A DNA stretch of 64,000 nucleotides from Methylobacterium sp. NEAU K (GCF_030700285.1 NZ_JAUYZJ010000004.1:62001-126000); one strand, 5' to 3'; counted from the stretch's first letter, positions 29,501 to 37,662 are shown. Program-made: numbers and translations. The notes: generated by a model not told the origin, from the letters alone.

Positions 29501-31830
29501 TCCTTCAGATCGGTGAACCCCTTGCGGAGGGCGAGCACTGGCGCGGACGGCAGGATCGGCAGGGTCAGGCTGCGCGACAGAGCCCGGCCGCCGGGCTCGC
29601 CGACCGCGAGTGTGATCTTCGCCTCGAGGGGCCGTGGTGCCGCCACCTCGGGCACGGGCACCGAGACGGTGGCGTGGCCCTGCGCGTCCGTGGTCGCGTG
29701 GGCCGGGATTTCCTGGGCGGTCGGCTCCACCGCCTCGTCGTCGAGGCCGGTGGCGTAGCCGTCCAGCCCCTTGATGCCGCTGCCCGAGGCCGCCTGCACG
29801 ACGACGCTGCCGGACACGTCGAGCCCCGCGCCCGGGGCGCCGTAGAGGTAGCGCGCGGCCACGTCGATCTGCGCCGGCTCTGCCCGGCGCAGGCCGGCCT
29901 GCCGAGCCTTGAGGCTCACCTCCAGCCGCTCCGGGACGTAATCCTCCACGAGGAAGCTGGTCTCGCCGACCGGGGGCGCCTTCGGGTCGGTATAGGCGGC
30001 GACGCGCCACGTGCCGTGCATCGCGCCCGACAGCAGCGGCAGCGGCAGCGCCCGGCCGCCGAGTCCCTGGTCGGGCACGGAGACGCGGCGGTACTCGACC
30101 CCGTCCGGGCGCTTCGCCACCAGGGTCAGCGGCAGGTCCGGGACCGCCGCGCCCCGGGGATCGCGCAGGAGCGCCGTGATCTGCACGGTCTCGCCGGAGC
30201 GGTAGACCCCGCGCTCGGTAAACAGGTAGGCGTCGAGGCCGCCGCTCTCGGGCCGGCCCTTCACGCCACGGTCGGTCAGGTCGAAGGCGCCGAGGTTCAG
30301 ATCGAGGAAGCCGTAATCGTCGCCCGACTGGGCCACCACGATGCTCGGCGCGGTGCCGCCCTCCCCGCGGGCGAGGCCGGGATCGAAGGCGGCATGCCCC
30401 TGCGCGTCGGTCTTGCGGGTGCCCAGCACCTCGTTGTTGCGGGCGACCAGCCGGATCTCGGCGCCCGGCAGCACCTGCGCGGAGGCGAGGGAGCGCAGGA
30501 CCACGTGCACCCCGTCCCGCCCCTTCGTGGCGGTGAGGCCGAGGTCCGAGACCACGAACCACTGGGTCGCCTGGCTCTCGTAGCCGTCTTCGTCGGACGC
30601 GGCGACGCCGGAGGGCCGGGCCAGCATCACGTAAATGCCGGGCTCCAGCTTGCCCACCGCCTGCAGGACCGGGAAGGCGGTGACCGCCTCCTGATTCAGC
30701 TCGGCCTTGGCGGTGTCGAGGGTGCCTTTCCAGACGCGCACGCCCTTCTCGGCGGCGATCGTCCGCGCGGTCGCGCCGCTGAGCTGGCTCAGAAAATCCT
30801 CCGAGCGCAGGGTCGGCAGCAGGCCGCGGTCGCCGATGCGCAAAACCTCCACGTCGAGCTTGGCGGCGTTCACCGAGACCAGCGGCACGCCCGCCTGCCC
30901 GGTGCGCGGCAGGACGTAGTTGCGGCCGGTGAAGCGCACCTGCGGGGCGCGATCGCGGACGTAGATCTCGTAATCGGCGGATTTGAGCAGGCTCTCGCCG
31001 ACACCGGAGGGCAGGCCCTCACGCACGACGACGGCGTAGCGGCTGCCGTGCTTCAGTCCGTCGACGCAGACTTGCGAGCCCTCGGCGGTCACCGCGGCTG
31101 CGCTGCTGCCCGAGACCGCGACGTAGGGGGCGTAGTCGGTCTTCGGGAGCACCGCTTCCGAGAGGGTGAAGCACAGGCGCGGGGCGGCGGCATCCGAATC
31201 CACCTTGTAGTCGAGGATGCGGAAACCGTGCTCGGCTCGGAGGGGCTCATAAGTCCGGCGGACCGCCGGCACGTCGTCGAGCGCGAGGCTGGCCGCGTAG
31301 GCGTCCAGCGCAGGGCGCCAGGAAGACTGCCCGGCCTCCAGGGCCCCCAGCAGTGCCAGGGATGCCGCCGCGTCGGCCGGCGTGCCGGCGCGCTCGTAGG
31401 CCCGGTAGGCCGCCGCTTCCGCCCGGTCCCGCAGGCGTGCACGGCCCTGGTAGTCGTTGTCCTCCAGGGTGCCGATCGCCGCCGATGCGGCCCGGGAGAA
31501 GACCTGCCAATTGCGGATATCCGCCGGGTCTGCCGCGACCGCCGCGGTGAGCGGCCCGAGGGCTTCGTCCGGCTTGTCGGCGGCGAGCAGCGCCTGTCCG
31601 CCGGCGCGGGACTGGCCGGCGGGCCTCAGCGGTCCCCCTGCCTCGGCCCTGAGGGCCGCTTCGAGCCGCACCGCGGCGCTGGCGAGATCGTCCCGGACGA
31701 AGCTTTTTGCGAACGCCGCCGCTTGCCGCGGCGCGGCCCGGGACGTCGGCGCCGTCTGTGCGGAGGCCGGCCCACAGGCCAGGCATCCCAGAAGCGCCAG
31801 GGCGCCCGCGAGCCGGTCGAGCCACGACAT
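26548..31830 (-). CDS. Bacterial alpha-2-macroglobulin, thioester type
   Basis: A 1760-residue periplasmic protein of the YfhM/ECAM family, thought to trap foreign proteases. A Sec signal peptide (LAGALALLGCLACGPASA) opens it. It has no typical lipobox, so it may be soluble. Macroglobulin-type beta domains follow. The thioester motif is intact in YPYGCSEQ, with the cysteine at residue 1309 and C-x-E-Q spacing. The alpha-helical thioester domain and a terminal receptor-like domain complete the usual order. In many bacteria the partner gene encodes penicillin-binding protein 1C; here no such gene is adjacent, and an mscS gene lies downstream. Confidence 0.94.
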   Translation of the reverse strand: MSWLDRLAGALALLGCLACGPASAQTAPTSRAAPRQAAAFAKSFVRDDLASAAVRLEAALRAEAGGPLRPAGQSRAGGQALLAADKPDEALGPLTAAVAADPADIRNWQVFSRAASAAIGTLEDNDYQGRARLRDRAEAAAYRAYERAGTPADAAASLALLGALEAGQSSWRPALDAYAASLALDDVPAVRRTYEPLRAEHGFRILDYKVDSDAAAPRLCFTLSEAVLPKTDYAPYVAVSGSSAAAVTAEGSQVCVDGLKHGSRYAVVVREGLPSGVGESLLKSADYEIYVRDRAPQVRFTGRNYVLPRTGQAGVPLVSVNAAKLDVEVLRIGDRGLLPTLRSEDFLSQLSGATARTIAAEKGVRVWKGTLDTAKAELNQEAVTAFPVLQAVGKLEPGIYVMLARPSGVAASDEDGYESQATQWFVVSDLGLTATKGRDGVHVVLRSLASAQVLPGAEIRLVARNNEVLGTRKTDAQGHAAFDPGLARGEGGTAPSIVVAQSGDDYGFLDLNLGAFDLTDRGVKGRPESGGLDAYLFTERGVYRSGETVQITALLRDPRGAAVPDLPLTLVAKRPDGVEYRRVSVPDQGLGGRALPLPLLSGAMHGTWRVAAYTDPKAPPVGETSFLVEDYVPERLEVSLKARQAGLRRAEPAQIDVAARYLYGAPGAGLDVSGSVVVQAASGSGIKGLDGYATGLDDEAVEPTAQEIPAHATTDAQGHATVSVPVPEVAAPRPLEAKITLAVGEPGGRALSRSLTLPILPSAPVLALRKGFTDLKEGGLATFEAVFAAPDGTLLAKPGVTWTLSRVEQTYQWYRADGRWSFEPVKTARRVASGSLDLKAGGPSRIEAPVGLGRYRLEVSAPGAPDATASLGFAVGWGGSETAEAPDLLDLTLDKAAYTAGDTMRARLSPTFKGQASLMVVGDRVHETVEVSVPEGGTTVSLPVKAEWGAGAYLVATAYRPLDQAAKRLPGRALGLAWFSVDRERRSLGVAVTAPERARPRQDLTLPVQLTGLKAGEPARITVALVDVGILNLTRYEAPDPTKYFLGQKALGPEFRDLYGYLIDGMQGSAGAIRSGGDAGGGELADAPPTQAPLALFSGVVTVGPDGAAKITFPLPAFNGTGRVMVTAWSGDRVGQAQADVTIRDPVVLTATLPRFLDTGDRSRLFVALDNVEGQAGDYTIGLDPAGPVLVGASALRQTIRLEAGAKGQVAIPITAAGPGTARLDLTLSGPGLDGSLGQSFSLGVLPGTGAMLRRSVRTLPPGAGLTVSADLLADLLPGTGSVTLAASALPGLDVPALLQALDRYPYGCSEQVVSRAMPLLYVNRLAALDKLALDAGVDERVREAIERLLARQDSSGDFGLWSAQGSGDVWLDAYVTDFLTRARERGFAVPQGAFAQALDRLRNAVANATEVRDGGADLAYAAYVLARNGRPVMGDLRYLADTKLDAFASGLARAQLAAALALLGDRGRAAKAMDSALAALKSGRNAGLYRADYGSRLRDGAGLIALAAESGLTQAALGPVAAVIGEEQQDARPTSTQENAWMVLAAESLSKEAEAMAFSLDGAPQSGALARVYRGAALEGHSVELVNTGRAPVQVVLGVNGSPLVPEPAASQGYTVERSFHRLDGSAVDPAQGLRQNDRLVVVLKVTEDKAQAARLLLVDPLPAGLEIDNPKLLDADALQGLAFAKSDVQPVHTEFRDDRFVAAYERDPSQSAFFTVAYTVRAVSPGTYVHPGASVEDMYRPARFGRTASGRVEIGAAR

Positions 31831-32115
31831 GCGCTTGCCCCCCTCGGTCCGGCATCCCGACGATTCGACCCGGGATCGGTCGGGCGGGAGCCTAGCACCT
31901 GCGAGTCCCGCCGCAACGCCCGGGCCCGCCGTGATCGTGTCTGCGAAACCGCTCCGGTGTGCGGAGCCGCTGCGCGATACGTGCCCTGCGGGGACGGGCG
32001 TCGCGCTTAACGCCGCACCATCCGGTTTCAGGACGGTTCGCTCGGCTGATCGTCCGGCGCCGGCGTGATCGCGCGCGCAGCGAAGACGGTAGCCGGCCCT
32101 TCGACCGAAACCGTA

Positions 32116-32415
32116 TCAAAACGCCTTGAGCACCTGCTCGGTGTGCTCGACGGAGACCGGCCCGGCGAAGCAGTGGGAGACCAGGGCGCGGTAATCCTGC
32201 CACGGCTGCGATCCGGTGAAGTCCTTGGTGTGGGCCTCCAGCGTGTCCCAGTGGATCAGCAGCCGGTAGCGCTGCGGGTGCTCGATAGAGCGCCGCACCT
32301 CGAAGGCGCGGCAGCCCTTGGCCGCCTTGAAGATCGCCGAAGCCTCATTGATACCGGCCTCGAACGCAGCCTCCATGCCGGGCTTGATCTCGATCTGCGC
32401 GATCTCGAGGATCAT
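32116..32415 (-). CDS. Antibiotic biosynthesis monooxygenase (ABM) domain protein
   Basis: A 99-residue dimeric ferredoxin-like fold protein. It opens MILEIAQIEIKPGMEAAFE and contains GCRAFEVRRSIEHPQRYRLL and HWDTLEAHTKDF, the usual ABM/YgiN pattern. Members range from quinone or polyketide monooxygenases to proteins of unknown role, so no substrate can be assigned. The frame extends nine codons upstream to 32442, but the ATG at 32415 directly precedes the first beta strand. It is 37 bases downstream of the Kdo hydroxylase gene and on the same strand, so the two may be co-transcribed. Confidence 0.85.
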   Translation of the reverse strand: MILEIAQIEIKPGMEAAFEAGINEASAIFKAAKGCRAFEVRRSIEHPQRYRLLIHWDTLEAHTKDFTGSQPWQDYRALVSHCFAGPVSVEHTEQVLKAF

Positions 32416-32452
32416 CGTTTCGGTCCCTTCTCTCTCTCTCACGTGTATCGGT

Positions 32453-33313
32453 TCAAACCCGGAGGGGGCGGCCGAGCTTGGCCGCCAGGATGCGCTGCGG
32501 GCTCAAGCTCGGATCGGCCTGCGCCGAGACCGGCAGGTAGGCGGTCTGTTCCAGCATGTACCGGCCGCCCATCGCCCCGTGCATCACGAGGTCCGAGAAG
32601 GTCACCCAGGTGGCGCCGGGCTGGAACGCGACGTCGGCCTGGGGTGCGCTCGCCTGATAGGTCTCGTCCTGCTTCAGGGCGTCGTGCAGGTGCAGCATCA
32701 GGTGGTCGTATTCGGAGCGCCTGGCCTTGGTGATCCGCAGGGCGGCGAGCAGGCGCGCCGAGAGCGGCGAATAGCCCGGTAGCCGTGGCAGGAATGTTTC
32801 CGCCATCGACCCGAAATCCTCGCCGACCCGCCAGCGGCGCGGCTCGCCCGCCGGGTTGATGTTGCGGAACACCCGCAGGATCCGCTTCTCGCCGATCGGG
32901 TTCGACGGAAAGGCATCGACATGCAGCCGCGTGTCGTCGCGCCGCCAGCTGAGCTTGCGCCGGTCCACGTCGAACGGGCGATAGGAGGTGCCCGCCAGGG
33001 TCACCCGGTCGGCGTAGTTCGGCAGGTACGTCCCGATCAGGTCCCGGGCGAAGGCGCGATAGCGGATCAGGAGCTGGCGCAGGGATTCCCGCTCCTCCGT
33101 GGTCCCGGCCGCGCCGCGCAGTTCCGCGGCCTCGCCCCGGATGCTGACGTTCTTGGCCTTGCCGTCCGCGAAGGGCCGCTCGGTGAACCGGCGCTCGAAG
33201 TCGCTGAACGGGAACGGCAGGTCCGGGAACAGCAGCACCGCCCCGCCCTCGAGTTCCCGGGCCAGGGAGCCGGGCATCTCGCCGGGGGCGACGGTGCGGA
33301 TCGGGCTGATCAT
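32453..33313 (-). CDS. kdoO: Kdo hydroxylase (Fe(II)/2-oxoglutarate dioxygenase family)
   Basis: A 286-residue protein of the Kdo hydroxylase family, which hydroxylates the Kdo sugar of lipopolysaccharide at C3 to give Ko. The candidate iron ligands are His131 and Asp133 in RLHVDAFPSNP and His245 in DLVMHGAMGG. SYRPFDVDRRKLSWRRDDTR and RILRVFRNINPAGEPR are characteristic stretches. The frame is open far upstream (to 34033), but the ATG at 33313 gives the usual length. It probably modifies the inner LPS core and makes the Kdo link more acid-stable. Confidence 0.88.
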   Translation of the reverse strand: MISPIRTVAPGEMPGSLARELEGGAVLLFPDLPFPFSDFERRFTERPFADGKAKNVSIRGEAAELRGAAGTTEERESLRQLLIRYRAFARDLIGTYLPNYADRVTLAGTSYRPFDVDRRKLSWRRDDTRLHVDAFPSNPIGEKRILRVFRNINPAGEPRRWRVGEDFGSMAETFLPRLPGYSPLSARLLAALRITKARRSEYDHLMLHLHDALKQDETYQASAPQADVAFQPGATWVTFSDLVMHGAMGGRYMLEQTAYLPVSAQADPSLSPQRILAAKLGRPLRV

Positions 33314-33523
33314 CGTTCGCGGGCCGAGCCTGCCATGGCGTATGCGCGCAACCCTGTATCCGAGCCGCCGCCGGGAGGCCAGGGCCGTGCATTTCCGGTG
33401 GATGACAGCATCCGTCCACCGACACCGCCATGGGGCCCGGCCCGGGGCGCTTGCGCAACCGCGGCGTTCCCGGCACGTTCTCCGGCTAGTACCGGCCCAC
33501 GAGCCCGGCGGAGGATGGCGCCG

Positions 33524-33976
33524 ATGGCGACCCTGAAGGAATTCGAGGAAGCCCTGCGCGAGCACGGCATGAACATGGCGCTGGCGCTCCTGGAGCGCCT
33601 GCGCGAGCGCGACCGCGCAACCCGCACGGTCAAGCCCGCCCGCCGGCTCACGGGGCAGAAGATGACGCCGGAACTCGCCCGGGCGATCCTGGATCTGCAC
33701 GCCTCCACGGGCATGACCCAGCAGGAGATCGCCTTCAAGGTCGGGGTGAATCAGGGCCGGGTCAACGAGGTGATCAAGCGCGGCAAGTGGCTGTCGGACG
33801 ATCCCAGCGCCCCCGAGGCGGTGGCCCGCGACAAGGCGCTCGCCCGCCTGCGCGGCGACCCGAAGCCGAAGAAGCCGGCCCTGGCCACGGCGCGGCCCAA
33901 GGAGCGCAAGGCCGCGCCCCCCAGGGCCTCCGCCAAGGCGCGTAACCAAGGGCAACTGGCGCTCGGCGATCTGTAA
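33524..33976 (+). CDS. Small helix-turn-helix protein of unknown function
   Basis: A 150-residue basic protein. The first third is helical (TLKEFEEALREHGMNMALAL). Residues about 45-80 contain MTQQEIAFKVGVNQGRVNEV, a good helix-turn-helix of the kind found in phage-type and sigma-like DNA-binding proteins. The C-terminal third is a lysine/proline/alanine tail. It could bind DNA or nucleic acid generally. The GGAGG at 33510-33514 lies 9 bases before the ATG at 33524 and favours this start over the ATG at 33515. It diverges from kdoO over a 210-base space. Confidence 0.75.
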   Translation: MATLKEFEEALREHGMNMALALLERLRERDRATRTVKPARRLTGQKMTPELARAILDLHASTGMTQQEIAFKVGVNQGRVNEVIKRGKWLSDDPSAPEAVARDKALARLRGDPKPKKPALATARPKERKAAPPRASAKARNQGQLALGDL

Positions 33977-34080
33977 CGGAAGGACCTTTTCGGGATCCCG
34001 ACGGTCGCTAGGGACGATGTGTGGATACCGCACCGGCCCGGAATGCGACGGAACCCCCTCTAGCGAGGTCTCCGGCCGGC

Positions 34081-35082
34081 TCAGCCGGCTGGAGCGAAAT
34101 GCCCGCGGTAGCGCGCGCCGATCGCCTCGACCGGGAGCGCCACGAACACGTCGGTGGTGCCGAACTGGCGGTCAATCACCGCGCCGTCGCCGAACGTCGC
34201 GCCGAGCCGCAGGTACCCCTTGATCAGGGGCGGCAGCGCCTGCAGGGCGGCCTTGGTGTCGAGCGACTCGCGCGGCAGCCGATCCATGGTGACCGCGCGC
34301 TCCGGCAGGGCGCGGGCCCGCCAGGCCTCCGGGGCGCGGGCATGGTGATGGAGGAACGACAGCGGCAGCGCCAGCCGGTCCGGATCGGTGCCCTCCAGGC
34401 TGGCGCAGCCGATCAGCGCGTCGATCCGGTGGTGCAGCACGTAGGCGTAGATCCCCTGCCACAGGAGCTCGACGGTGCGCTTGCTCCGATAGGGCTTGAG
34501 GACGCACGAACGGCCGAGTTCGAGGAGCCGCCGATGTCCCTGGGCGGCCAGAATCGGCTCCAGGTCGTATTCACCTTCCGAGTAGAAGCCGGCATGGCGC
34601 TCCGCCACCTCGCCGCGCAGGAGCCGATAGGTCCCGACCACCTTCGGCCGGTTCTCGACGAACGGCTTCTTTCGCCGGTGCGCGGAATGGTCGAGGACGA
34701 GGAGGTGGTCGCAGACCGCGTCGTAGGCGTCGGCGTCGCGCCGGGACAGGGCCGCGAGCCCGGTGGGGACTGCCGACATCTCCTCGTAGAACACCTTGAA
34801 GCGCAGGCGCTGCGCCCGTCGGATCTCCGATCTCTTCGTCGCCAGCCGCACTTCCAGGCTGCCGATGCGGCCGAGGCTGCGCCCCTCGAACGGCTCGGGC
34901 ACGCGGATCGCGCGCTCAGCCGAGAGGATGTCAGCGATGCCCGCGGGGCCGGCCTCGCCGGTGGGAAGCAGCGATTGACGGCGGCGCAGCTTCGCGATCG
35001 GCGCGCCGACGCCCCATTGCATGCCCCTGTGCCAGCCGGCTCCGAACGCGCTGTAGGCTCCGCGGGCGAGATTGGCGACCAT
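34081..35082 (-). CDS. OlsB-like GNAT acyltransferase (ornithine lipid synthesis type)
   Basis: A protein of about 333 residues of the acyl-ACP-using GNAT family that includes OlsB (L-ornithine N-alpha-acyltransferase). SLEVRLATKRSEIRRAQRLR followed by FKVFYEEM is the standard start of the catalytic domain. VGTYRLLRGEVAERHAGFYS and LELGRSCVLKPYR complete it, with GCASLEGTDP towards the C-terminus. OlsB makes lyso-ornithine lipid. The partner OlsA is not adjacent, so a different amino acid acceptor is possible. The frame opens further upstream to 35148, but the ATG at 35082 leaves a sensible N-terminus of about 80 extra residues before the domain. Confidence 0.82.
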   Translation of the reverse strand: MVANLARGAYSAFGAGWHRGMQWGVGAPIAKLRRRQSLLPTGEAGPAGIADILSAERAIRVPEPFEGRSLGRIGSLEVRLATKRSEIRRAQRLRFKVFYEEMSAVPTGLAALSRRDADAYDAVCDHLLVLDHSAHRRKKPFVENRPKVVGTYRLLRGEVAERHAGFYSEGEYDLEPILAAQGHRRLLELGRSCVLKPYRSKRTVELLWQGIYAYVLHHRIDALIGCASLEGTDPDRLALPLSFLHHHARAPEAWRARALPERAVTMDRLPRESLDTKAALQALPPLIKGYLRLGATFGDGAVIDRQFGTTDVFVALPVEAIGARYRGHFAPAG

Positions 35083-35168
35083 CGTCGGGTTCACTCCGGG
35101 TGCGCGACCGTGCACCGTCCAGAGGAACGGAGAGCACGAAGCCCACACGCCTTTATGACAGCCGCGAC

Positions 35169-35199
35169 AAGAAAGCGCCCCGGCCGGGGCCGGGGCGCT
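35169..35199 (-). terminator. Terminator after hsp20
   Basis: A perfect 11-bp stem (35174-35184 with 35189-35199, 4-base loop) of the form AGCGCCCCGGC/GCCGGGGCGCT. Read on the minus strand it is followed by TTTCTT. It lies 35 bases after the hsp20 stop, on the same strand. Confidence 0.85.
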
Positions 35200-35234
35200 C
35201 CACGATGCGTTCAGGGATCGCGACGGCGACCGGA

Positions 35235-35717
35235 TCAGGCGGCCTGCTGAACCTCCTCCTTGTGCACGTCGCCTTCGATCACCGGGGCGCCGGAGCGCGT
35301 GGCCGTGGCGATCTGGATGCGGCGTGGCTTCTTCGCCTCCGGCACCTCGCGGACAAGGTCGATGTGGAGAAGCCCGTTCTCCAGAGCCGCGCCCGTCACC
35401 TGGACGTGGTCGGCGATCTGGAAGCGGCGCTCGAAGGCTCGGGCCGCGATGCCCTGGTGCAGGAACTCCGCCTTTGCCTCGGCCTTGCGCTCGCCCTTGA
35501 GCGTAAGCGCGTTCTCACGGACCTCGATCGCGAGGTCGGCCTCGGTGAAGCCGGCGACCGCGACGGTGATGCGGTAGGCGTTCTCGCCGGTCCGCTCGAT
35601 GTTGTAGGGCGGGTAGGTCGGGGCCGTCTCGGCGGTCGCGAACTGGTCCAGCGCGGAAAACAGCCGGTCGAAGCCGACGGTGGAGCGATAGAGGGGGGCA
35701 AGATCGAACTGACGCAT
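35235..35717 (-). CDS. Small heat-shock protein, Hsp20/IbpA family
   Basis: A 160-residue alpha-crystallin-type chaperone that holds unfolding proteins until Hsp70/ClpB refold them. It opens MRQFDLAPLYRSTVGFDRLF and PPYNIERTGENAYRITVAVA, as in rhizobial IbpA/HspA proteins. The alpha-crystallin domain contains ENALTLKGERK, FLHQGIAARAFERRFQIADH, and LENGLLHIDLVREVPE before the C-terminal RRIQI tail motif. The frame could begin 8 codons earlier (35741), but that would consume the ribosome-binding site. Upstream are a heat-shock promoter and a ROSE-like leader, and a terminator follows. Confidence 0.95.
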   Translation of the reverse strand: MRQFDLAPLYRSTVGFDRLFSALDQFATAETAPTYPPYNIERTGENAYRITVAVAGFTEADLAIEVRENALTLKGERKAEAKAEFLHQGIAARAFERRFQIADHVQVTGAALENGLLHIDLVREVPEAKKPRRIQIATATRSGAPVIEGDVHKEEVQQAA

Positions 35718-35800
35718 GACATATCCTCGTAAGAGCAACATGCTGATGTGGTCCGCCCGATGGGCCGGACCCGTCTTTCGTGCCGCCTGACGGCCGACAC
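35718..35800 (-). promoter_or_regulatory. ROSE-like RNA thermometer in the hsp20 leader
   Basis: The 83-base leader predicted from the promoter can fold into three hairpins on the minus strand. One lies at 35780-35800, and one at 35751-35770 has GUCC/GGAC and GCCC/GGGC stems. A start-proximal one at 35723-35738 places UUGCUC opposite the Shine-Dalgarno AGGA across a UUAC loop. A U-U/C-G-C-U strand pairing with the AGGA is the hallmark of ROSE elements, which melt at heat shock. The Shine-Dalgarno lies 6 bases before the ATG. The fold was derived by eye, not computed. Confidence 0.7.
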
Positions 35801-35807
35801 AGACGAG

Positions 35808-35836
35808 ATATCGGGGGACAAAAATCGGGCTTCAAG
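35808..35836 (-). promoter_or_regulatory. RpoH (sigma-32) heat-shock promoter of hsp20
   Basis: On the minus strand CTTGAAG (35836-35830) is followed after 13 bases by CCCCGATAT (35816-35808). This matches the sigma-32 consensus CTTGAAA, then 11-16 bases, then CCCCATnT, with one or two mismatches. Transcription would start near 35800, giving the leader above. Confidence 0.8.
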
Positions 35837-35912
35837 ACCCCCGGCAAGGTCCAGGTTCGAGATTTTTCGGTAGGCTCGCGCGCAGGCGCGGACATGCGTT
35901 GAGGTGAGGCCC

Positions 35913-36944
35913 GTGAAACGGTTCGACGGCGAGAACGGACGGGAGCCGCCGCTCCTGACCCTGCGAAGCACCCCGGACAATCCGGTTCCGTCCGGGGGCA
36001 CGCTGATCGCGGTCGGCACCCGCGACGACTGCACGCTCCGCGCGGCCTACTGGCAGACGACGGCGCGCACCTGCCGGGGCACCGTCTGCCTGCTCCAGGG
36101 ACGGGCCGAGTTCATCGAGAAGTATTACGAGACCATCCAGGAACTCCGGGGCCGTGGCTTCGCGGTGGTCGCGTTCGATTGGCGCGGCCAGGGCGAGTCG
36201 GACCGGCGGGTGGGCGATCCACACAAGGGCCACGTTGCCCGCTTCGACGAGTACCGGCTCGACCTGAGGGCGGTGGCCGAGACGGTGCTGGTGCCGATGA
36301 TGCCGGAGCCGCATGTCTGCCTGGCGCACTCGATGGGCGGCTGCGTCGCCCTGATCGGCGCGCTCGACGGCTGGCTGCCGTTCCGGCGCCTGGTGGCGAT
36401 GGCGCCGATGCTGTCGATTCGGATGGTGCGCTGGCCGGCGGCGGCGGGCCTGCTGTCGCGGGGGCTGCACCGGCTCGGGCTGGGCGACCGCTACATTCCG
36501 CTGGGCAAGCCGGTCTCGATCGCCACCAAGCCCTACGTCGGCAACCGTCTCGCACGCGATCCCGTGCGCTACGCCCGCAACGCGGCAGCGGCCCGGCAGG
36601 TCGGCGCCGGCGCGGTCGGCGACCCGACGATCGCGTGGCTCGCCGAGGCGTTCCGGGCGATGGCACGCCTGCGCGACCCGCGCGCCGCGCCGCGCATCAC
36701 CGTGCCGACCCTGATCGTCGCGGCAGGCGCCGACCCGGTCTGCGGGACCCTCGACACCGAGCGCTTCGCGGCGCGGCTCAAGGCCGGCCACATCCTGGTC
36801 CTGCCGGATTCCCGGCACGAGATCCTGACCGAGCGCGACGCGATCCGGCAGGATTTCTGGGCGGCCTTCGACGCCTTCGTGCCGGGCTCGCCCCTACCCT
36901 CGCAGACCGAGGTGGAGGCGCACGCCGCCGTGCCGGTGGCGTGA
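35913..36944 (+). CDS. Alpha/beta hydrolase, lysophospholipase-like
   Basis: A protein of about 343 residues of the PldB/monoglyceride-lipase branch of alpha/beta hydrolases. The oxyanion strand reads LLQGRAEFIEKYYETI and AFDWRGQGESDR. The nucleophile is Ser140 in LAHSMGGCVAL; the usual leading glycine is replaced by alanine (A-H-S-M-G-G), a change also seen in relatives. Asp in VAAGADPVCG and His in LPDSRHEIL complete the triad. GTG codons at 35904 and 35913 are both possible; GAGG at 35901-35904 suits 35913. It probably hydrolyses lysophospholipids or monoacylglycerols. Confidence 0.88.
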   Translation: MKRFDGENGREPPLLTLRSTPDNPVPSGGTLIAVGTRDDCTLRAAYWQTTARTCRGTVCLLQGRAEFIEKYYETIQELRGRGFAVVAFDWRGQGESDRRVGDPHKGHVARFDEYRLDLRAVAETVLVPMMPEPHVCLAHSMGGCVALIGALDGWLPFRRLVAMAPMLSIRMVRWPAAAGLLSRGLHRLGLGDRYIPLGKPVSIATKPYVGNRLARDPVRYARNAAAARQVGAGAVGDPTIAWLAEAFRAMARLRDPRAAPRITVPTLIVAAGADPVCGTLDTERFAARLKAGHILVLPDSRHEILTERDAIRQDFWAAFDAFVPGSPLPSQTEVEAHAAVPVA

Positions 36945-36948
36945 CCCG

Positions 36949-37473
36949 TCAGCCCCCCAGATCCGGGTCGATGTCCCGTGGGCGCACGAACCGCTCCAGC
37001 CGCCCCTGCCCCGGGCCGATCGCCCCCCAACCCTCGGCCTCGAACGCGATCACCGCGTAAGCGGCGGTCGGAAACTCCGTAGCGAGGCGCGCGAGGTCCT
37101 TGCGCGCCCCCTCCCCGGCGAGGCTCGCCGCGAGGTCGCCGAGGCCCGGATTGTGGCCGACGACGATCACCGTGGCCGCCGCGTCCGGCGCGCCCCGGAC
37201 CACGTCGAGGATCCGCTGCGCCGGTGCCTCGTAGATCTCGCGCTGCCAGCGCGTCTCGGGATTGCCGAGCGCGGCCGCGATCGCCTCCCAGGTCTCCCGG
37301 GTGCGCGCGGCCGTCGACACGAGGGCGAGGTCGGGCCGAAAACCCTGCTCGGCGACGTGGGCGCCCACCGCCGGCGCGGCCCGGCGCCCGCGGGGATTGA
37401 GCGGCCGCTCGTGGTCGGCGACGCCCGCCGGGCGGTCCGACTTGGCGTGCCGCAACAGGATCAGCCTTCGCAT
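36949..37473 (-). CDS. Histidine phosphatase superfamily protein, SixA-like
   Basis: A 174-residue RHG-type phosphatase. The catalytic motif LILLRHAKSD places the phosphate-accepting His at residue 9. The second active-site histidine is in VIVVGHNPGLGDL, and the arginine segment in STAARTRETWE. The R-H-A-K-S start is typical of SixA, which removes phosphate from histidine phosphotransfer (HPt) domains or the nitrogen-PTS protein NPr. The frame runs on upstream to 37629, but the protein clearly begins at the ATG at 37473. It converges with the hydrolase gene. Confidence 0.9.
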   Translation of the reverse strand: MRRLILLRHAKSDRPAGVADHERPLNPRGRRAAPAVGAHVAEQGFRPDLALVSTAARTRETWEAIAAALGNPETRWQREIYEAPAQRILDVVRGAPDAAATVIVVGHNPGLGDLAASLAGEGARKDLARLATEFPTAAYAVIAFEAEGWGAIGPGQGRLERFVRPRDIDPDLGG

Positions 37474-37662
37474 GGAGCGGGCCCTTCTCGGCATGGGGTG
37501 TCGATCGGCGCCGGATCCGCGCCGCGGGTATGCCGGGGTCCGGTTAGCCCAAAGCGCGGCACGCGGGAACCTCGGCGGTCTTCGCCTGCCGATGCCCTGA
37601 TGCCGCTCAGGCAGATCCCCGACATCCATGCCGGCCCGTGAGCCGAAGTGGCGGCCCGAGGG

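Noticed and set aside
25106..30562. A minus-strand frame of 1818 codons overlapping rlmN, mscS and the macroglobulin gene
   Set aside because: It runs through two real genes on its own strand in another frame and ends inside rlmN; composition is arginine/proline/glycine-rich as in shadow frames.
28423..32010. A 1195-codon plus-strand open frame opposite the alpha-2-macroglobulin gene
   Set aside because: Shadow of a high-GC gene; the minus strand has a signal peptide, thioester motif and family-wide similarity, while this frame is histidine/arginine/glycine-rich without domains.
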